From G051903925 sp051903925 (GTDB lineage: Bacteria > Pseudomonadota > Alphaproteobacteria > Zavarziniales > Zavarziniaceae), in the NCBI RefSeq assembly GCF_051903925.1, contig NZ_CP173678.1, forward strand, positions 4,526,001-4,590,000: a stretch of 64,000 bases of DNA, read 5' to 3'. The first letter of the stretch is position 1. Each line of letters opens with the position of its first letter. Both the position numbers and the translations under genes were made by a program. Shown here in pieces: positions 8,293 through 17,392 of the stretch. The notes under the pieces are model-generated. The model was not told the DNA's origin. It saw nothing but the letters and a program-made list of their open reading frames with translations, and did not search any database.

Positions 8293-8658
8293 TCAGGCCT
8301 GGAGGAGGCGATTCAGGGTCATCGTGACCTGGAGCACGCGATAGGGCTTGGTGATGAACGGGACGTTGGGCGGCAGCTCGTCATTCTGCAGGCGCACATG
8401 GCCCGACGTGACGATGACCGCGATTCCGGGCCAGCGCTCCCGCACGGCATAGGCCAAGGCCAGTCCATCCATGGACCCTGGCATGCGGACATCGGTGAAG
8501 ACGCCGGCAATGTCGCCTCGCGCCTCCAGCAGGGCCAGCGCCTCGTCGGCGTTCTGCGCCTCGACCACGGCGAATCCCGCCTCCTCGAGCGATGCGGCTG
8601 TGTCGAGGCGGATAAGCACCTCGTCCTCGACCACCAGGATTGCACCGTGACCAGCCAT
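8293..8658 (-). CDS. single-domain response regulator (CheY-like)
   Basis: A 121-residue receiver domain with no output domain. The acidic pocket is EDE near residues 11-13, the phosphoacceptor is Asp56 (FTDVRMPG), then Thr84 (VTSGH) and Lys104 (ITKPY) complete the active site. TSGH-type receivers are common in alphaproteobacteria as phosphorelay partners of HWE or HisKA kinases. The ATG at 8658 begins right at the first beta strand (GAILVVEDEVLI); longer starts up to 8805 add only low-quality sequence. It is not in an obvious operon: the trehalose gene upstream ends at 8825. The hybrid kinases at 26391 and 37519 are possible but unproven partners. Confidence 0.88.
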   Translation of the reverse strand: MAGHGAILVVEDEVLIRLDTAASLEEAGFAVVEAQNADEALALLEARGDIAGVFTDVRMPGSMDGLALAYAVRERWPGIAVIVTSGHVRLQNDELPPNVPFITKPYRVLQVTMTLNRLLQA

Positions 8659-8824
8659 GCCACCACCCACCACGCCGTACTGAAACCCTGAAACCCAGCC
8701 GGATGGATCCCACTCCCGGGCTCCCCGATTCCCTGTCCTGTCTGTGACGGCCATGCCACGAACGTTCCGGGACCCGGCTTTTTGACGCCTTGACGCCCAC
8801 GACACAAGCGCCGTGGGCTGAGAA

Positions 8825-11578
8825 CTATGCCCCCAGCAATACCGCCACCGGCCAAACCGGGAACAGGTCCGCCAGTCTGACGGACCCGCGCGGCAGGGAC
8901 TTGGGCGCCCCGTCCAGGACCGGGCGCAGTCCCTGGCCCAGGTCCGGCAGGACCGTGTCGGCCCAATCCTGGGGCCCGGGCAGGCGCCGCCCCCCGTCCG
9001 TCAAGGGTGCCAGGAGGCGACCCACGACGACGACCAGGCGCTGGTCCCGGTGGCGCCGCTCGAACGCGACGACCCGCGCCGCATGGCGTCCGCTGGCGAC
9101 GATCGGGACGTGACGCCCCTGGGCGACCAGGACCGGATGGCGTCGGCGCAGCGGCAGCAGGCGGGCCAGCACGCCCAGCTTGGGCAGGCCTTCGGCCCAG
9201 TCGGCCTGTGCCAGAGCATCGGCCGCCTGCGGCAACGCGCCGGACCGGCGCGGATAGTCGACCGGGCGTCGATTGTCGGGATCAACCAGCGAGAGATCCT
9301 GAAGCTCCGTCCCCTGATAGATGTCGGGTACACCGGGGATGCAGCACTTGAGTACCGTCTGGGACAGGCCGGACAGCGCGCCAAGTCGCGCGGCGCGCTC
9401 GGCCAGCGGCTGGAAGGCTGCGTGAAACTCTGCCGACCTGCCGGGATCCAGCAGCCCCCGGACCCATGCGTCCAGCGCTGCCTCATAGGCGGTGTCGGGA
9501 TGCATCCAACTGGTTTCGACCTTGCCTTCGCGGGCGGCCTTCTGGACATAGGCGGCAAAGCGGTCGGCGAACCCGGGGGCGGGCACTCCTTCCCACGCAC
9601 CGACAAGCGCCTGATAGACAAGGTACTCGTGCGTCGGGGACGGCGGCGCGCCGAGCGCGCGGCGGTTCAGGGCGCGCCAATCCTCGACAGCACGGGCCCA
9701 GTCGGGCGCCAGTTCGGACAGTGCCGCGATGCGCAGCCGCGCATCCTCGCCCCGCTTGGTATCATGCGTGGCGGTGGCGGTGAGTGCACCCGGCATCTGC
9801 GCCTGCCGTGCCTCTGCCTCGGCGTGGAAGGCGGTGACGCTGGTGCCGAAATGCTCGGGCTCGCCACCAACCTCGTTCAGCGCGAGCAGGCGGACATGGC
9901 GATAGAAGAGGGTATCCTCCAGCGACTTGGCCATGACCGGCCCGGTCAATTGCTGCAGCTTCATGGCGAAGCGCCGCACGCGGGGCGCGCTGTAGGTCGT
10001 CTGCGGGTCCGCCAGCAGGTCCAGGCTCATGCAGTCGCGAATGAAGTCGAAGATCTCGCCATCCGGCCCGAACCAGGTCCGTCGGGCCGCCTCTGTGACC
10101 CGCGTGATAAGCTCGCGATCGGCGGGGCTGGCACCGTCCCCGTCGACATAGGTGCGATAGACGGGAAAGGCCACGATGACCGACCGCAGCGCCTGGGCCA
10201 GCCGGTCGAAGGCAAAGTCGCGGGTGCGCCAATGGCCCTGCGCGATGCGGTGCAGCGCCCGCGCCAGGACCGTGAATTCGGATGCCAGCATGGTTTCCAG
10301 CACGCGCAGCTTGGCCGCTTCCAGCATGCGGGAATAGCTTGCGGTCTCGCCCGTGGCGGTGCGCCAGGCAGCCTCCAGCGGCGCCTCTCCCGCCGGATCG
10401 ACGAAGAGCCGCAGCATCATGTTGAGGGCCGCATAGCCGGTCTCACCCGTGACCCCTGGCAGTTCGGGCAGCGCCTCACCCGGGCCCAGGATCTTCTCCA
10501 CCAGCAGGGGGAAAGGGGTTGGCCGGCCCTTTGCCCTGGGCCGCGCGCGGCGCACCAGGCGTGCCAGCCGGTCGCAGTACTGGACCGGATCGAACAGGCC
10601 GTCGATATGGTCCAGCCGCAAGCCATGCAGCCGCCCGGCCGCCACCAGGCGTGCGACCAGCTTGTGCACCGCCGTGAAGGTCCGCCTGTCTTCGACGCGA
10701 AGGCCGGCAAGGTCGTTCACGTCGAAGAACCGGCGGTAGTTGATCTCGCTGACCGCGACGCGCCAGCTGGCCAGGCGGTAGTGCTGGCGCTCCAGCAGGC
10801 GATGGAGAATGCCCGCCGCCTCCAGCCCTCCCTGCCCGGCATCATAGGCAGCCAGGCCGCGCGTCATGACCTCCGCCGCGCCGGGCACGGCGGCCAGGGC
10901 GGCATGCAGGGTGGGCGCCTGGTCACGGCGGGGTGCGTTCGCGCCGGGCCACGCCGCCACGACGTCCAGCAGTGCACGACCGGGCGGCGTCTCCCCCGCG
11001 CCCGCATGGGCGACGGCCCGACGCACGATCTCGCCATAGCGGTTCGGGCGGATCGGCAGGCAATGGTCGAAGTACCAGCCAACGATCCGCCCGGCCTCGC
11101 CATCGAAGCGAAGTTGAATATCGCCCGCCTCCAGCACGGCGCCATAGCTGTCGCCCAGGATCGGCAACAGCACGGTGTTCTGCCGGCCCGGCAGGGGCAC
11201 GTTCCAGTCGATGTCGAAACTGGCGGCATGTGGTGAGTCCGGCCCCCATTCGAGCACGTCCAGCCACCAGGCATTGTCGCCCTGCCCGACGCCCATGTGA
11301 TTGGGGACGAAATCCAGGATCAGGCCGATGCCGTGCACCGCCAGCGCGTCGCTCAGGGCCTCGAAGTCCTCGTTCGATCCGATCTCGGGGTTGAGCTGGT
11401 TGTGGTCGACGATGTCATAGCCATGGGTCGACCCAGCCCGCGCCTTCAGGAATGGCGAGGCATAGAGGTGGCTGATCCCCAGCTGCGCGAGGTAGGGAAC
11501 GATGGCCAGGCAATCCCGGAACGTGAACGCTGCCGAGAACTGGACGCGGTAGGTCGCCGTCAATGGGCCGACGGTCAT
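8825..11578 (-). CDS. treY: malto-oligosyltrehalose synthase
   Basis: TreY isomerises the reducing-end linkage of maltodextrins to alpha,alpha-1,1, making maltooligosyltrehalose; 917 residues, GH13. The start TVGPLTATYRVQFSAAFTF is typical of the family. GH13 motifs are LILDFVPNHMG, LRLDHIDGL (nucleophile Asp), a VEKILGPGE segment with the acid Glu, and TATHDTKRGED. The ATG at 11578 shares one base with the treZ stop (TGATG), so the two products are translationally coupled. It is last in the six-gene glucan operon. TreY and TreZ together convert alpha-1,4-glucan ends to free trehalose. Confidence 0.95.
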   Translation of the reverse strand: MTVGPLTATYRVQFSAAFTFRDCLAIVPYLAQLGISHLYASPFLKARAGSTHGYDIVDHNQLNPEIGSNEDFEALSDALAVHGIGLILDFVPNHMGVGQGDNAWWLDVLEWGPDSPHAASFDIDWNVPLPGRQNTVLLPILGDSYGAVLEAGDIQLRFDGEAGRIVGWYFDHCLPIRPNRYGEIVRRAVAHAGAGETPPGRALLDVVAAWPGANAPRRDQAPTLHAALAAVPGAAEVMTRGLAAYDAGQGGLEAAGILHRLLERQHYRLASWRVAVSEINYRRFFDVNDLAGLRVEDRRTFTAVHKLVARLVAAGRLHGLRLDHIDGLFDPVQYCDRLARLVRRARPRAKGRPTPFPLLVEKILGPGEALPELPGVTGETGYAALNMMLRLFVDPAGEAPLEAAWRTATGETASYSRMLEAAKLRVLETMLASEFTVLARALHRIAQGHWRTRDFAFDRLAQALRSVIVAFPVYRTYVDGDGASPADRELITRVTEAARRTWFGPDGEIFDFIRDCMSLDLLADPQTTYSAPRVRRFAMKLQQLTGPVMAKSLEDTLFYRHVRLLALNEVGGEPEHFGTSVTAFHAEAEARQAQMPGALTATATHDTKRGEDARLRIAALSELAPDWARAVEDWRALNRRALGAPPSPTHEYLVYQALVGAWEGVPAPGFADRFAAYVQKAAREGKVETSWMHPDTAYEAALDAWVRGLLDPGRSAEFHAAFQPLAERAARLGALSGLSQTVLKCCIPGVPDIYQGTELQDLSLVDPDNRRPVDYPRRSGALPQAADALAQADWAEGLPKLGVLARLLPLRRRHPVLVAQGRHVPIVASGRHAARVVAFERRHRDQRLVVVVGRLLAPLTDGGRRLPGPQDWADTVLPDLGQGLRPVLDGAPKSLPRGSVRLADLFPVWPVAVLLGA

Positions 11579-13398
11579 CACGTCGGATCCAGACGCCAAG
11601 CGACCTGCCACGGCGCCAGGACGGCGCCCGGCTCCGGCCAGGTGCCCCACAAGGGCTGGCCAGGGGGCGCCGGATCGGCCCAGATGCGGGCCTGGTCGCC
11701 CAGGTTGGCGACGAGGTGCAGACCACTGCCGTCGCCCAGCCGCCAACGCGCGCACAGGACGCGGTCGGGGCACATTCTGGCCTCCTCGCCCGCGGCATCG
11801 CCCGACAGGCGGGGCACGAGGTGGGCATGGCGCGCGGAGAGGAGGCCCCGCACGAGGTCGAGGCGCGCCTGGTGCCGCGGCTCCAGGCGCTCCGACCAGT
11901 CAAGGACCGCCGAGCGGAACGTCGATTCAGCCAGGGCATCGGGCAGGACCGTGCCAGTGGGCAGCTGGTCCATGAATGCCGCGAACTCCCGCGCGCGGCC
12001 CTGGCGGACCGCGTCTGCCAGGTCGCCGTCAAAGTCGCAGAAGTACGGGAACGGCTTCCGCGTGCCCCATTCCTCGCCCATGAACAGCATGGGCGGCTGC
12101 GGCGCCAGCAACAGGACGGCCAGGGCCGCGGCGACCGCCTCTGCCGGCGCCAGGTGCTCCAGCCGGTCGCCCAGCGCCCGGTTGCCGATCTGGTCGTGAT
12201 TCTGCAGGAAGTGGACGAACGCAGCCGGCGGCAGGTGCGCGCTGGGCTGACCGCGGGGCACGCCGTTGCGATGCGCCGATGCCTCGCCCTGATAGGCGAA
12301 GCCGCTGCTCAGCGTTCGCGCCAGGAGCTGGCCCGGCCCTTCGGCATAGTCTGCGTAATAGCCCCGATCCTCACCCGTCAGCAGGACATGCCAGGCATGG
12401 TGATGGTCGTCGTTCCACTGGGCACGGTAGCCGCCCGCCGGAACGGATACGGCCGGATCAAGCAGGTGGGCGACGTTGTCATCGTTCTCCAGAACCAGAT
12501 GGATGTGACGCCCCGTCTCCTGGGCCAGGGCGCCGACCGCCCGGCTCAGGTCCTCAAGAAGGTGGGGCTCGCCCGGTTCGGGGATCGCATGGACCGCATC
12601 CAGGCGCAGGCCGTCAAAGCGGAAGTCGCGCAGCCAGTGAAGCGCGTTCTCGACCGCGAAGCCGCGCACCGGTGCTTGCGTGTAGTCGATGGCGGCACCC
12701 CAGGGCGTCGTGTGCCGCTCGGTGAAGAAGGCCGGCGCGTACTGGTGAAGGAAATTCCCGGACGGCCCGAAATGGTTGTACACGACGTCCAGCATGACCA
12801 TCAGGCCCAGCCCATGCGCGGCGTCGACCAGGCGGCGCAGCGCATCGGGGGTGCCATAGGCGTGATGCGGCGCATAGGGCAGGACGCCGTCATAGCCCCA
12901 GCCCCGCTTGCCGGCGAAGGCCGCCAGCGGCATCAGTTCCAGCACCGTGACGCCAGTCGCCACCAGGTGTTCCAGATGGGCCATGACGCCGGCATAGCTG
13001 CCGGCTTCGCTGAACGTGCCGACATGCGCCTCCAGGATCACCGCCTCGTGCCAGGGCCGGCCGGTCCAGCCGTCGTTCTGCCAGGAAAAGGGGGTGGTCC
13101 AGACCTGCGACGGGCCCATCACGCCCTGTGGCTGGAAGCGTGAGGCGGGATCGGCGACCACCGGCCCGCCGTCGATGCGGAAGCGATAGAGCGCCCCATC
13201 GGCCACGTCGGGCATGCCGACCTCGTACCAGCCGTCGCCGACCGCCGGCATGGGGCGGGGCGCTGCCTCGTCCAGCAGCAGGTCTACGGAGCGGGCGGCG
13301 GGCGCCCAGAGGCGGAAGACCAGTGTACCGTCGGCCGCCCGGTGCGGCCCGTGGGCAAAGGGCATTGCCAGGACCGCAGGCGGCGGTTCGGCGATCAT
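11578..13398 (-). CDS. treZ: malto-oligosyltrehalose trehalohydrolase
   Basis: TreZ releases trehalose from maltooligosyltrehalose; 606 residues with an N-terminal CBM48-like beta domain (LVFRLWAPAARSVDLLL) and a GH13 barrel. Motifs are LDVVYNHFG, FDGLRLDAVHAI (nucleophile Asp), HLVLENDDN (acid Glu) and FLQNHDQIGN. The family-typical YAPHHAYGTPDALRRLVDAAH stretch distinguishes it from GlgB. The ATG at 13398 overlaps the glgX stop by ATGA, and its own stop overlaps treY. GlgX and GlgB upstream supply debranched or branched glucan chains as substrate. Confidence 0.95.
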   Translation of the reverse strand: MIAEPPPAVLAMPFAHGPHRAADGTLVFRLWAPAARSVDLLLDEAAPRPMPAVGDGWYEVGMPDVADGALYRFRIDGGPVVADPASRFQPQGVMGPSQVWTTPFSWQNDGWTGRPWHEAVILEAHVGTFSEAGSYAGVMAHLEHLVATGVTVLELMPLAAFAGKRGWGYDGVLPYAPHHAYGTPDALRRLVDAAHGLGLMVMLDVVYNHFGPSGNFLHQYAPAFFTERHTTPWGAAIDYTQAPVRGFAVENALHWLRDFRFDGLRLDAVHAIPEPGEPHLLEDLSRAVGALAQETGRHIHLVLENDDNVAHLLDPAVSVPAGGYRAQWNDDHHHAWHVLLTGEDRGYYADYAEGPGQLLARTLSSGFAYQGEASAHRNGVPRGQPSAHLPPAAFVHFLQNHDQIGNRALGDRLEHLAPAEAVAAALAVLLLAPQPPMLFMGEEWGTRKPFPYFCDFDGDLADAVRQGRAREFAAFMDQLPTGTVLPDALAESTFRSAVLDWSERLEPRHQARLDLVRGLLSARHAHLVPRLSGDAAGEEARMCPDRVLCARWRLGDGSGLHLVANLGDQARIWADPAPPGQPLWGTWPEPGAVLAPWQVAWRLDPT

Positions 13399-15500
13399 GC
13401 CCCTTCCCCGGCCAGGGCCTCGAACAGGACGACAGTCCGCGGTGGGATCGTCTGCTCCGACCCGGCCGCCAGGACCATGGCGTCGGCCGTGCCGCCCTGC
13501 CCACTCCCGTCTGCGGTATCGGTCGTGACGGCCACCTGCCAGCGTGCGTGCGCCGCGCCAGGCAGGACCAGTCCGATCGGGGTTTCCGCGCCGTTGATGG
13601 CAACGATGATGGGAGCCTCCCCCGGTTCGGCCGGACCCAGGCAATAGGCCAGGAATCGCGCCTCGGGGAACGACCAGTCGCCATCGTTCATCGGCTGCCC
13701 GTCGGGCCGCAGCCACTGCACATCGGGTGTGTCCGCATGAGTGGCGGCGCCCGTCAGATAGCGCTCGCGCCGCAGACTGGCATGGGCCCGGCGAAAGGCC
13801 GCAACGCGAGAGACAAAGGCCGTCAGGTCCGCATCGCCGGCAGCCGGCTTGGACCAGTCGACCCAGCCGATGGGATTGTCCTGGCAATAGGTATTGTTGT
13901 TGCCGCCCTGGCCGTTGCCGACCTCGTCCCCCGCCAGCAGCAGCGGCACGCCTTGCGCAATCAGCAGGCTGGCCAGCAGGTTGCGCTTCGTGCGTGCCCG
14001 CAGGTCCAGGATGGCGGCATCGTCCGTCGGTCCCTCAGCCCCCCAATTGGCGCTGAAGTTCTCGTCGCTGCCGTCGCGATTGTCCTCGCCATTGGCGTCG
14101 TTGTGCTTGCTTGTGTAGCTGACCAGGTCGGCCAGGGTGAACCCGTCATGGACGGTCACATGGTTGACGCTGGCGCACGGGTCGCGCCCGCCCGGGCCAT
14201 AGATCTCGGCAGATCCCGACAGGCAATGCGCCAGGTCACCGATGATGCCGCCGTCGCCCCGCCAGAAGCGGCGCAGCGTCTGCCGGCAATGATCGTTCCA
14301 CTCCGACCAGCCGGAGGGAAAGGCGCCAACCTGGTATCCGCCAAGCCCGATGTCCCACGGCTCCGCCACCAGCTTGACCCCGGCCAGGATCGGGTCCTGC
14401 CGCACCGCCTGGAAGAAGGGATGGTTCTGCTCGAACCCGTTCGGGCCGCGGGCCAGCGTCGTCGCCAGATCGAAGCGGAAGCCGTCGACATGGCAGGTCT
14501 CGGCCCAGTAGCGAAGCGAATCCATGACCATCTGCAGCACGCGCGGATGGCTCAGGTTCAGGGCATTGCCGCAGCCGGTATAGTTCTCGTAGTAGCGCGG
14601 ATTGTCAGGCGTCAGCCAGTAGTAGGAGGCATTGTCGATCCCCTTGAACGACAGGGTGGGACCGGCATGGTTCCCCTCGCACGTGTGGTTGTAGACCACA
14701 TCCAGGATCACCTCGAACCCGGCATCGTGAAGGCGCGCCACCATCGACTTGAACTCGGCCACCGCATTGCCGAAGGCGTAGCGCGGCTCGGGCGCAAAGA
14801 AGCCGAGCGTGCTGTAACCCCAATAGTTCCTGAGGTTGCGCTGGACGAGGTATCGGTCGTCGGCAAAGGCATGGATCGGCAGGAGCTCGATCGACGTGAC
14901 GCCCAGCCGTCGCAGGTGATCCAGCAAGGCAGGGGAGCCCAGTGCGCGATAGGAGCCGCGCAGGTGGGACGGCACATCCGGGTGCTGCATCGTCAGCCCC
15001 TTCACGTGCGCCTCGTAGAAGATGGTGTCCGACCACCGGACCCGGGGCCGTCGGTCCTGGCCCCAGGTAAAGGCATCGTCGACCACGACCGCTTTCGGCA
15101 TGAAGCGGGCGCTGTCGCGGCGGTCGAAGCTCAGGTCCTCGCGCCGGGAGCCGATGCGGTAGCCGAAATGCGCATCGTTCCAGTTCAGGCGACCGGCCAG
15201 GGCCTTGGCATAGGGGTCGAGAAGCAACTTGTGCGGGTTGAAGCGGTGACCCTGTTCCGGTGCATAGGGGCCGTGGACGCGATAGCCGTAGAGCTGGCCC
15301 GGCCAGACATCGGCAATGCGGCCGTGCCAGATGTCGCCGGTACGTTCCGGCAGAGCGATGCGTGCTGTCTCGCGCTGGCCATCCGCGTCGAACAGGCACA
15401 GCTCGACCTTTTCCGCATGGGCCGAGAACAACGCGAAGTTGGCGCCCCGGCCGTCCCACTGGGCGCCCAGCCGATCCGACGTCCCCCCTTCGATGCGCAT
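13395..15500 (-). CDS. glgX: glycogen debranching enzyme
   Basis: GlgX hydrolyses alpha-1,6 branch linkages of limit dextrins; 701 residues, the usual family length. An N-terminal CBM48 (GANFALFSAHAEKVELCLFD) precedes the GH13 barrel with ILDVVYNHTCEGN, DGFRFDLATTLARG (nucleophile Asp), KLVAEPWDIGLGGY (acid Glu) and NHVTVHDGFTLADLVSY. The ATG at 15500 shares a base with the glgB stop (TGATG). Working with TreY/TreZ, it frees linear maltodextrins from branched glucan for conversion to trehalose, which fits its place in the operon. Confidence 0.95.
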   Translation of the reverse strand: MRIEGGTSDRLGAQWDGRGANFALFSAHAEKVELCLFDADGQRETARIALPERTGDIWHGRIADVWPGQLYGYRVHGPYAPEQGHRFNPHKLLLDPYAKALAGRLNWNDAHFGYRIGSRREDLSFDRRDSARFMPKAVVVDDAFTWGQDRRPRVRWSDTIFYEAHVKGLTMQHPDVPSHLRGSYRALGSPALLDHLRRLGVTSIELLPIHAFADDRYLVQRNLRNYWGYSTLGFFAPEPRYAFGNAVAEFKSMVARLHDAGFEVILDVVYNHTCEGNHAGPTLSFKGIDNASYYWLTPDNPRYYENYTGCGNALNLSHPRVLQMVMDSLRYWAETCHVDGFRFDLATTLARGPNGFEQNHPFFQAVRQDPILAGVKLVAEPWDIGLGGYQVGAFPSGWSEWNDHCRQTLRRFWRGDGGIIGDLAHCLSGSAEIYGPGGRDPCASVNHVTVHDGFTLADLVSYTSKHNDANGEDNRDGSDENFSANWGAEGPTDDAAILDLRARTKRNLLASLLIAQGVPLLLAGDEVGNGQGGNNNTYCQDNPIGWVDWSKPAAGDADLTAFVSRVAAFRRAHASLRRERYLTGAATHADTPDVQWLRPDGQPMNDGDWSFPEARFLAYCLGPAEPGEAPIIVAINGAETPIGLVLPGAAHARWQVAVTTDTADGSGQGGTADAMVLAAGSEQTIPPRTVVLFEALAGEGA

Positions 15501-17392
15501 CAGCCAACCTCCGGAACCAGGAACAGCGCGGCCAAGGGCGGCAGCGTCAGACCCAGTCCAAAGCCGCCAGAGCCGTCCGGTTCCGCCGCCACGATGCCGT
15601 GGTTGCCGACATTGCTGCCGCCATAGACGGATGCATCGGTATTGAGGACTTCGCGCCACGGCCCGCCCATCGGCACGGGCACGCGATAGCCGTGATGGAC
15701 CTGGGGCGTGAAGTTGACGACGACCAGGCAGGGGCGGTCTTGGCCCACGCTGCGGCGGATCCAGGCGAACACGCTGTTGCCCGCATCCTGCTCAACCACC
15801 CAGGCAAAGCCCTCGGCAGCACAGTCCAGCCGGTGCAGCGCCGGCACGTCCCGATACAGGTGGTTCAGGTCGCGGATCAGGCGCTGCACACCGGCGTGCG
15901 GCGCGTCCTCCAGCACATGCCAGTCGAGCGCGCGCTCCTCGCTCCACTCGCGCGCCTGCGCCAGTTCAGCTCCCATGAACAGCAGCTTCTTGCCCGGATG
16001 GCCGAACATGAAGGCGTAGTAGGCCCGCAAGGTCGCGAAGCGCTGCCAGTCGTCGCCGGGCATCCGGCCCAGGATCGTCCCCTTGCCGTGCACCACCTCG
16101 TCATGGCTCAGGGGCAGGATGAAGTTCTCGCTGAAGGCATAGTGCAGGCCGAAGGTGATCTCGCCATGGTGATGGCGGCGATGGACCGGATCGCGGGACA
16201 CGTATTTCAGCGTGTCGTGCATCCACCCCATGTTCCACTTGTAGCCGAAGCCCAGGCCCCCGACGTCGGTGGGTCGGGAGACGCCGGGCCAGGCGGTCGA
16301 TTCCTCCGCCATCGTCGTGGCGCCGGGATTGCGGCCGAACACCTCCACGTTCATGCGGCGCAGGAAGTCGATCGCCTCCAGGTTCTCGCGCCCGCCATGG
16401 GCATTGGGCACCCACTGGTCGGCGGCCCTGCTGTAGTCGAGATAGAGCATGGAGGCGACGGCATCGACCCGCAGCGCGTCCACGCCGAACACCTCGATCC
16501 AGTAGAGGCCGCTGGCCAGCAGGAAGTTCGCAACCTCGGCCCGGCCCAGGTTGTAGATCAGCGTGCCCCAGTCCTGGTGCCGGCCCTGTCGCGGGTCCGC
16601 GTGCTCGTACAGCGCCGTCCCGTCGAAGCGGGCGAGGCCAAAGGCATCGTCGGGAAAGTGCGCGGGCACCCAGTCCAGGATCACGGCCAGGCCATGGGCA
16701 TGGCAGGCGTCGACCAGCGCCTTGAAGTCGGCGGGACTGCCGAACCGCGACGTCGGCGCGAACAGGCCCGTCGTCTGATAGCCCCAGGAGCCATCGAACG
16801 GATGCTCCATGATGGGCAGGAACTCGACATGGGTGAAGCCCATGTCCGCGACATAGGCGGGCAGTTGGTCCGCCAGCTCGCGATAGGTCAGCCAGCGATT
16901 TCCGTCCCCCCGCCGCCATGACCCCAAGTGCACCTCGTAGATCGAGATGGGCGCATCCAGGGAATTGGCCCGTGCATCGCCGCGGGTCGGCCGGCCGAGC
17001 ACCGCCGGATCGGCGATGACGGAGGCATTGGCCGGCCGCAATTCCGCTGCGGCGGCGAACGGGTCGGCCTTCAGCGGGAGGAGATGGCCGTGCGCGTCCT
17101 CCAGCTCGTACTTGTAGCGCATTCCGACCGCGGCGCCGGGCACGAAGCCGGACCACAGGCCCGGCCCCTCGACCCGCAAGGGGTGGGCCCGACCGTCCCA
17201 GGCGTTGAAATCGCCCACGATGCTGACGCGCCGCGCATTGGGCGCCCACACGGCAAAGAATGTTCCCGCAGCACCCTCGCACTCCCCCGGATGGGCCCCC
17301 AGCCTGCGCCAGGCCTCCAGCAGGCGCCCGTGGCCCCAGAGATGCAGGTCGAGGTCACCCAGCCAGCGTTGGCCCTGCCCCGTGCCGCTCAC
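15500..17392 (-). CDS. glgB: 1,4-alpha-glucan branching enzyme
   Basis: GlgB transfers alpha-1,4 segments to alpha-1,6 positions; about 630 residues from the GTG at 17392. That start overlaps the treS-mak stop as GTGA; longer frames to 17551 would be embedded in the previous gene. There is one CBM48 (TFFAVWAPNARRVSIVGDFN), so it is the short form lacking the extra N-terminal module. Barrel motifs are VILDWVPAHFP, VDALRVDAVASMLYLDY (nucleophile), AEESTAWP (acid) and LPLSHDEVVHGK. In the GlgE pathway it branches the linear glucan made from maltose-1-phosphate. Confidence 0.95.
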   Translation of the reverse strand: MSGTGQGQRWLGDLDLHLWGHGRLLEAWRRLGAHPGECEGAAGTFFAVWAPNARRVSIVGDFNAWDGRAHPLRVEGPGLWSGFVPGAAVGMRYKYELEDAHGHLLPLKADPFAAAAELRPANASVIADPAVLGRPTRGDARANSLDAPISIYEVHLGSWRRGDGNRWLTYRELADQLPAYVADMGFTHVEFLPIMEHPFDGSWGYQTTGLFAPTSRFGSPADFKALVDACHAHGLAVILDWVPAHFPDDAFGLARFDGTALYEHADPRQGRHQDWGTLIYNLGRAEVANFLLASGLYWIEVFGVDALRVDAVASMLYLDYSRAADQWVPNAHGGRENLEAIDFLRRMNVEVFGRNPGATTMAEESTAWPGVSRPTDVGGLGFGYKWNMGWMHDTLKYVSRDPVHRRHHHGEITFGLHYAFSENFILPLSHDEVVHGKGTILGRMPGDDWQRFATLRAYYAFMFGHPGKKLLFMGAELAQAREWSEERALDWHVLEDAPHAGVQRLIRDLNHLYRDVPALHRLDCAAEGFAWVVEQDAGNSVFAWIRRSVGQDRPCLVVVNFTPQVHHGYRVPVPMGGPWREVLNTDASVYGGSNVGNHGIVAAEPDGSGGFGLGLTLPPLAALFLVPEVG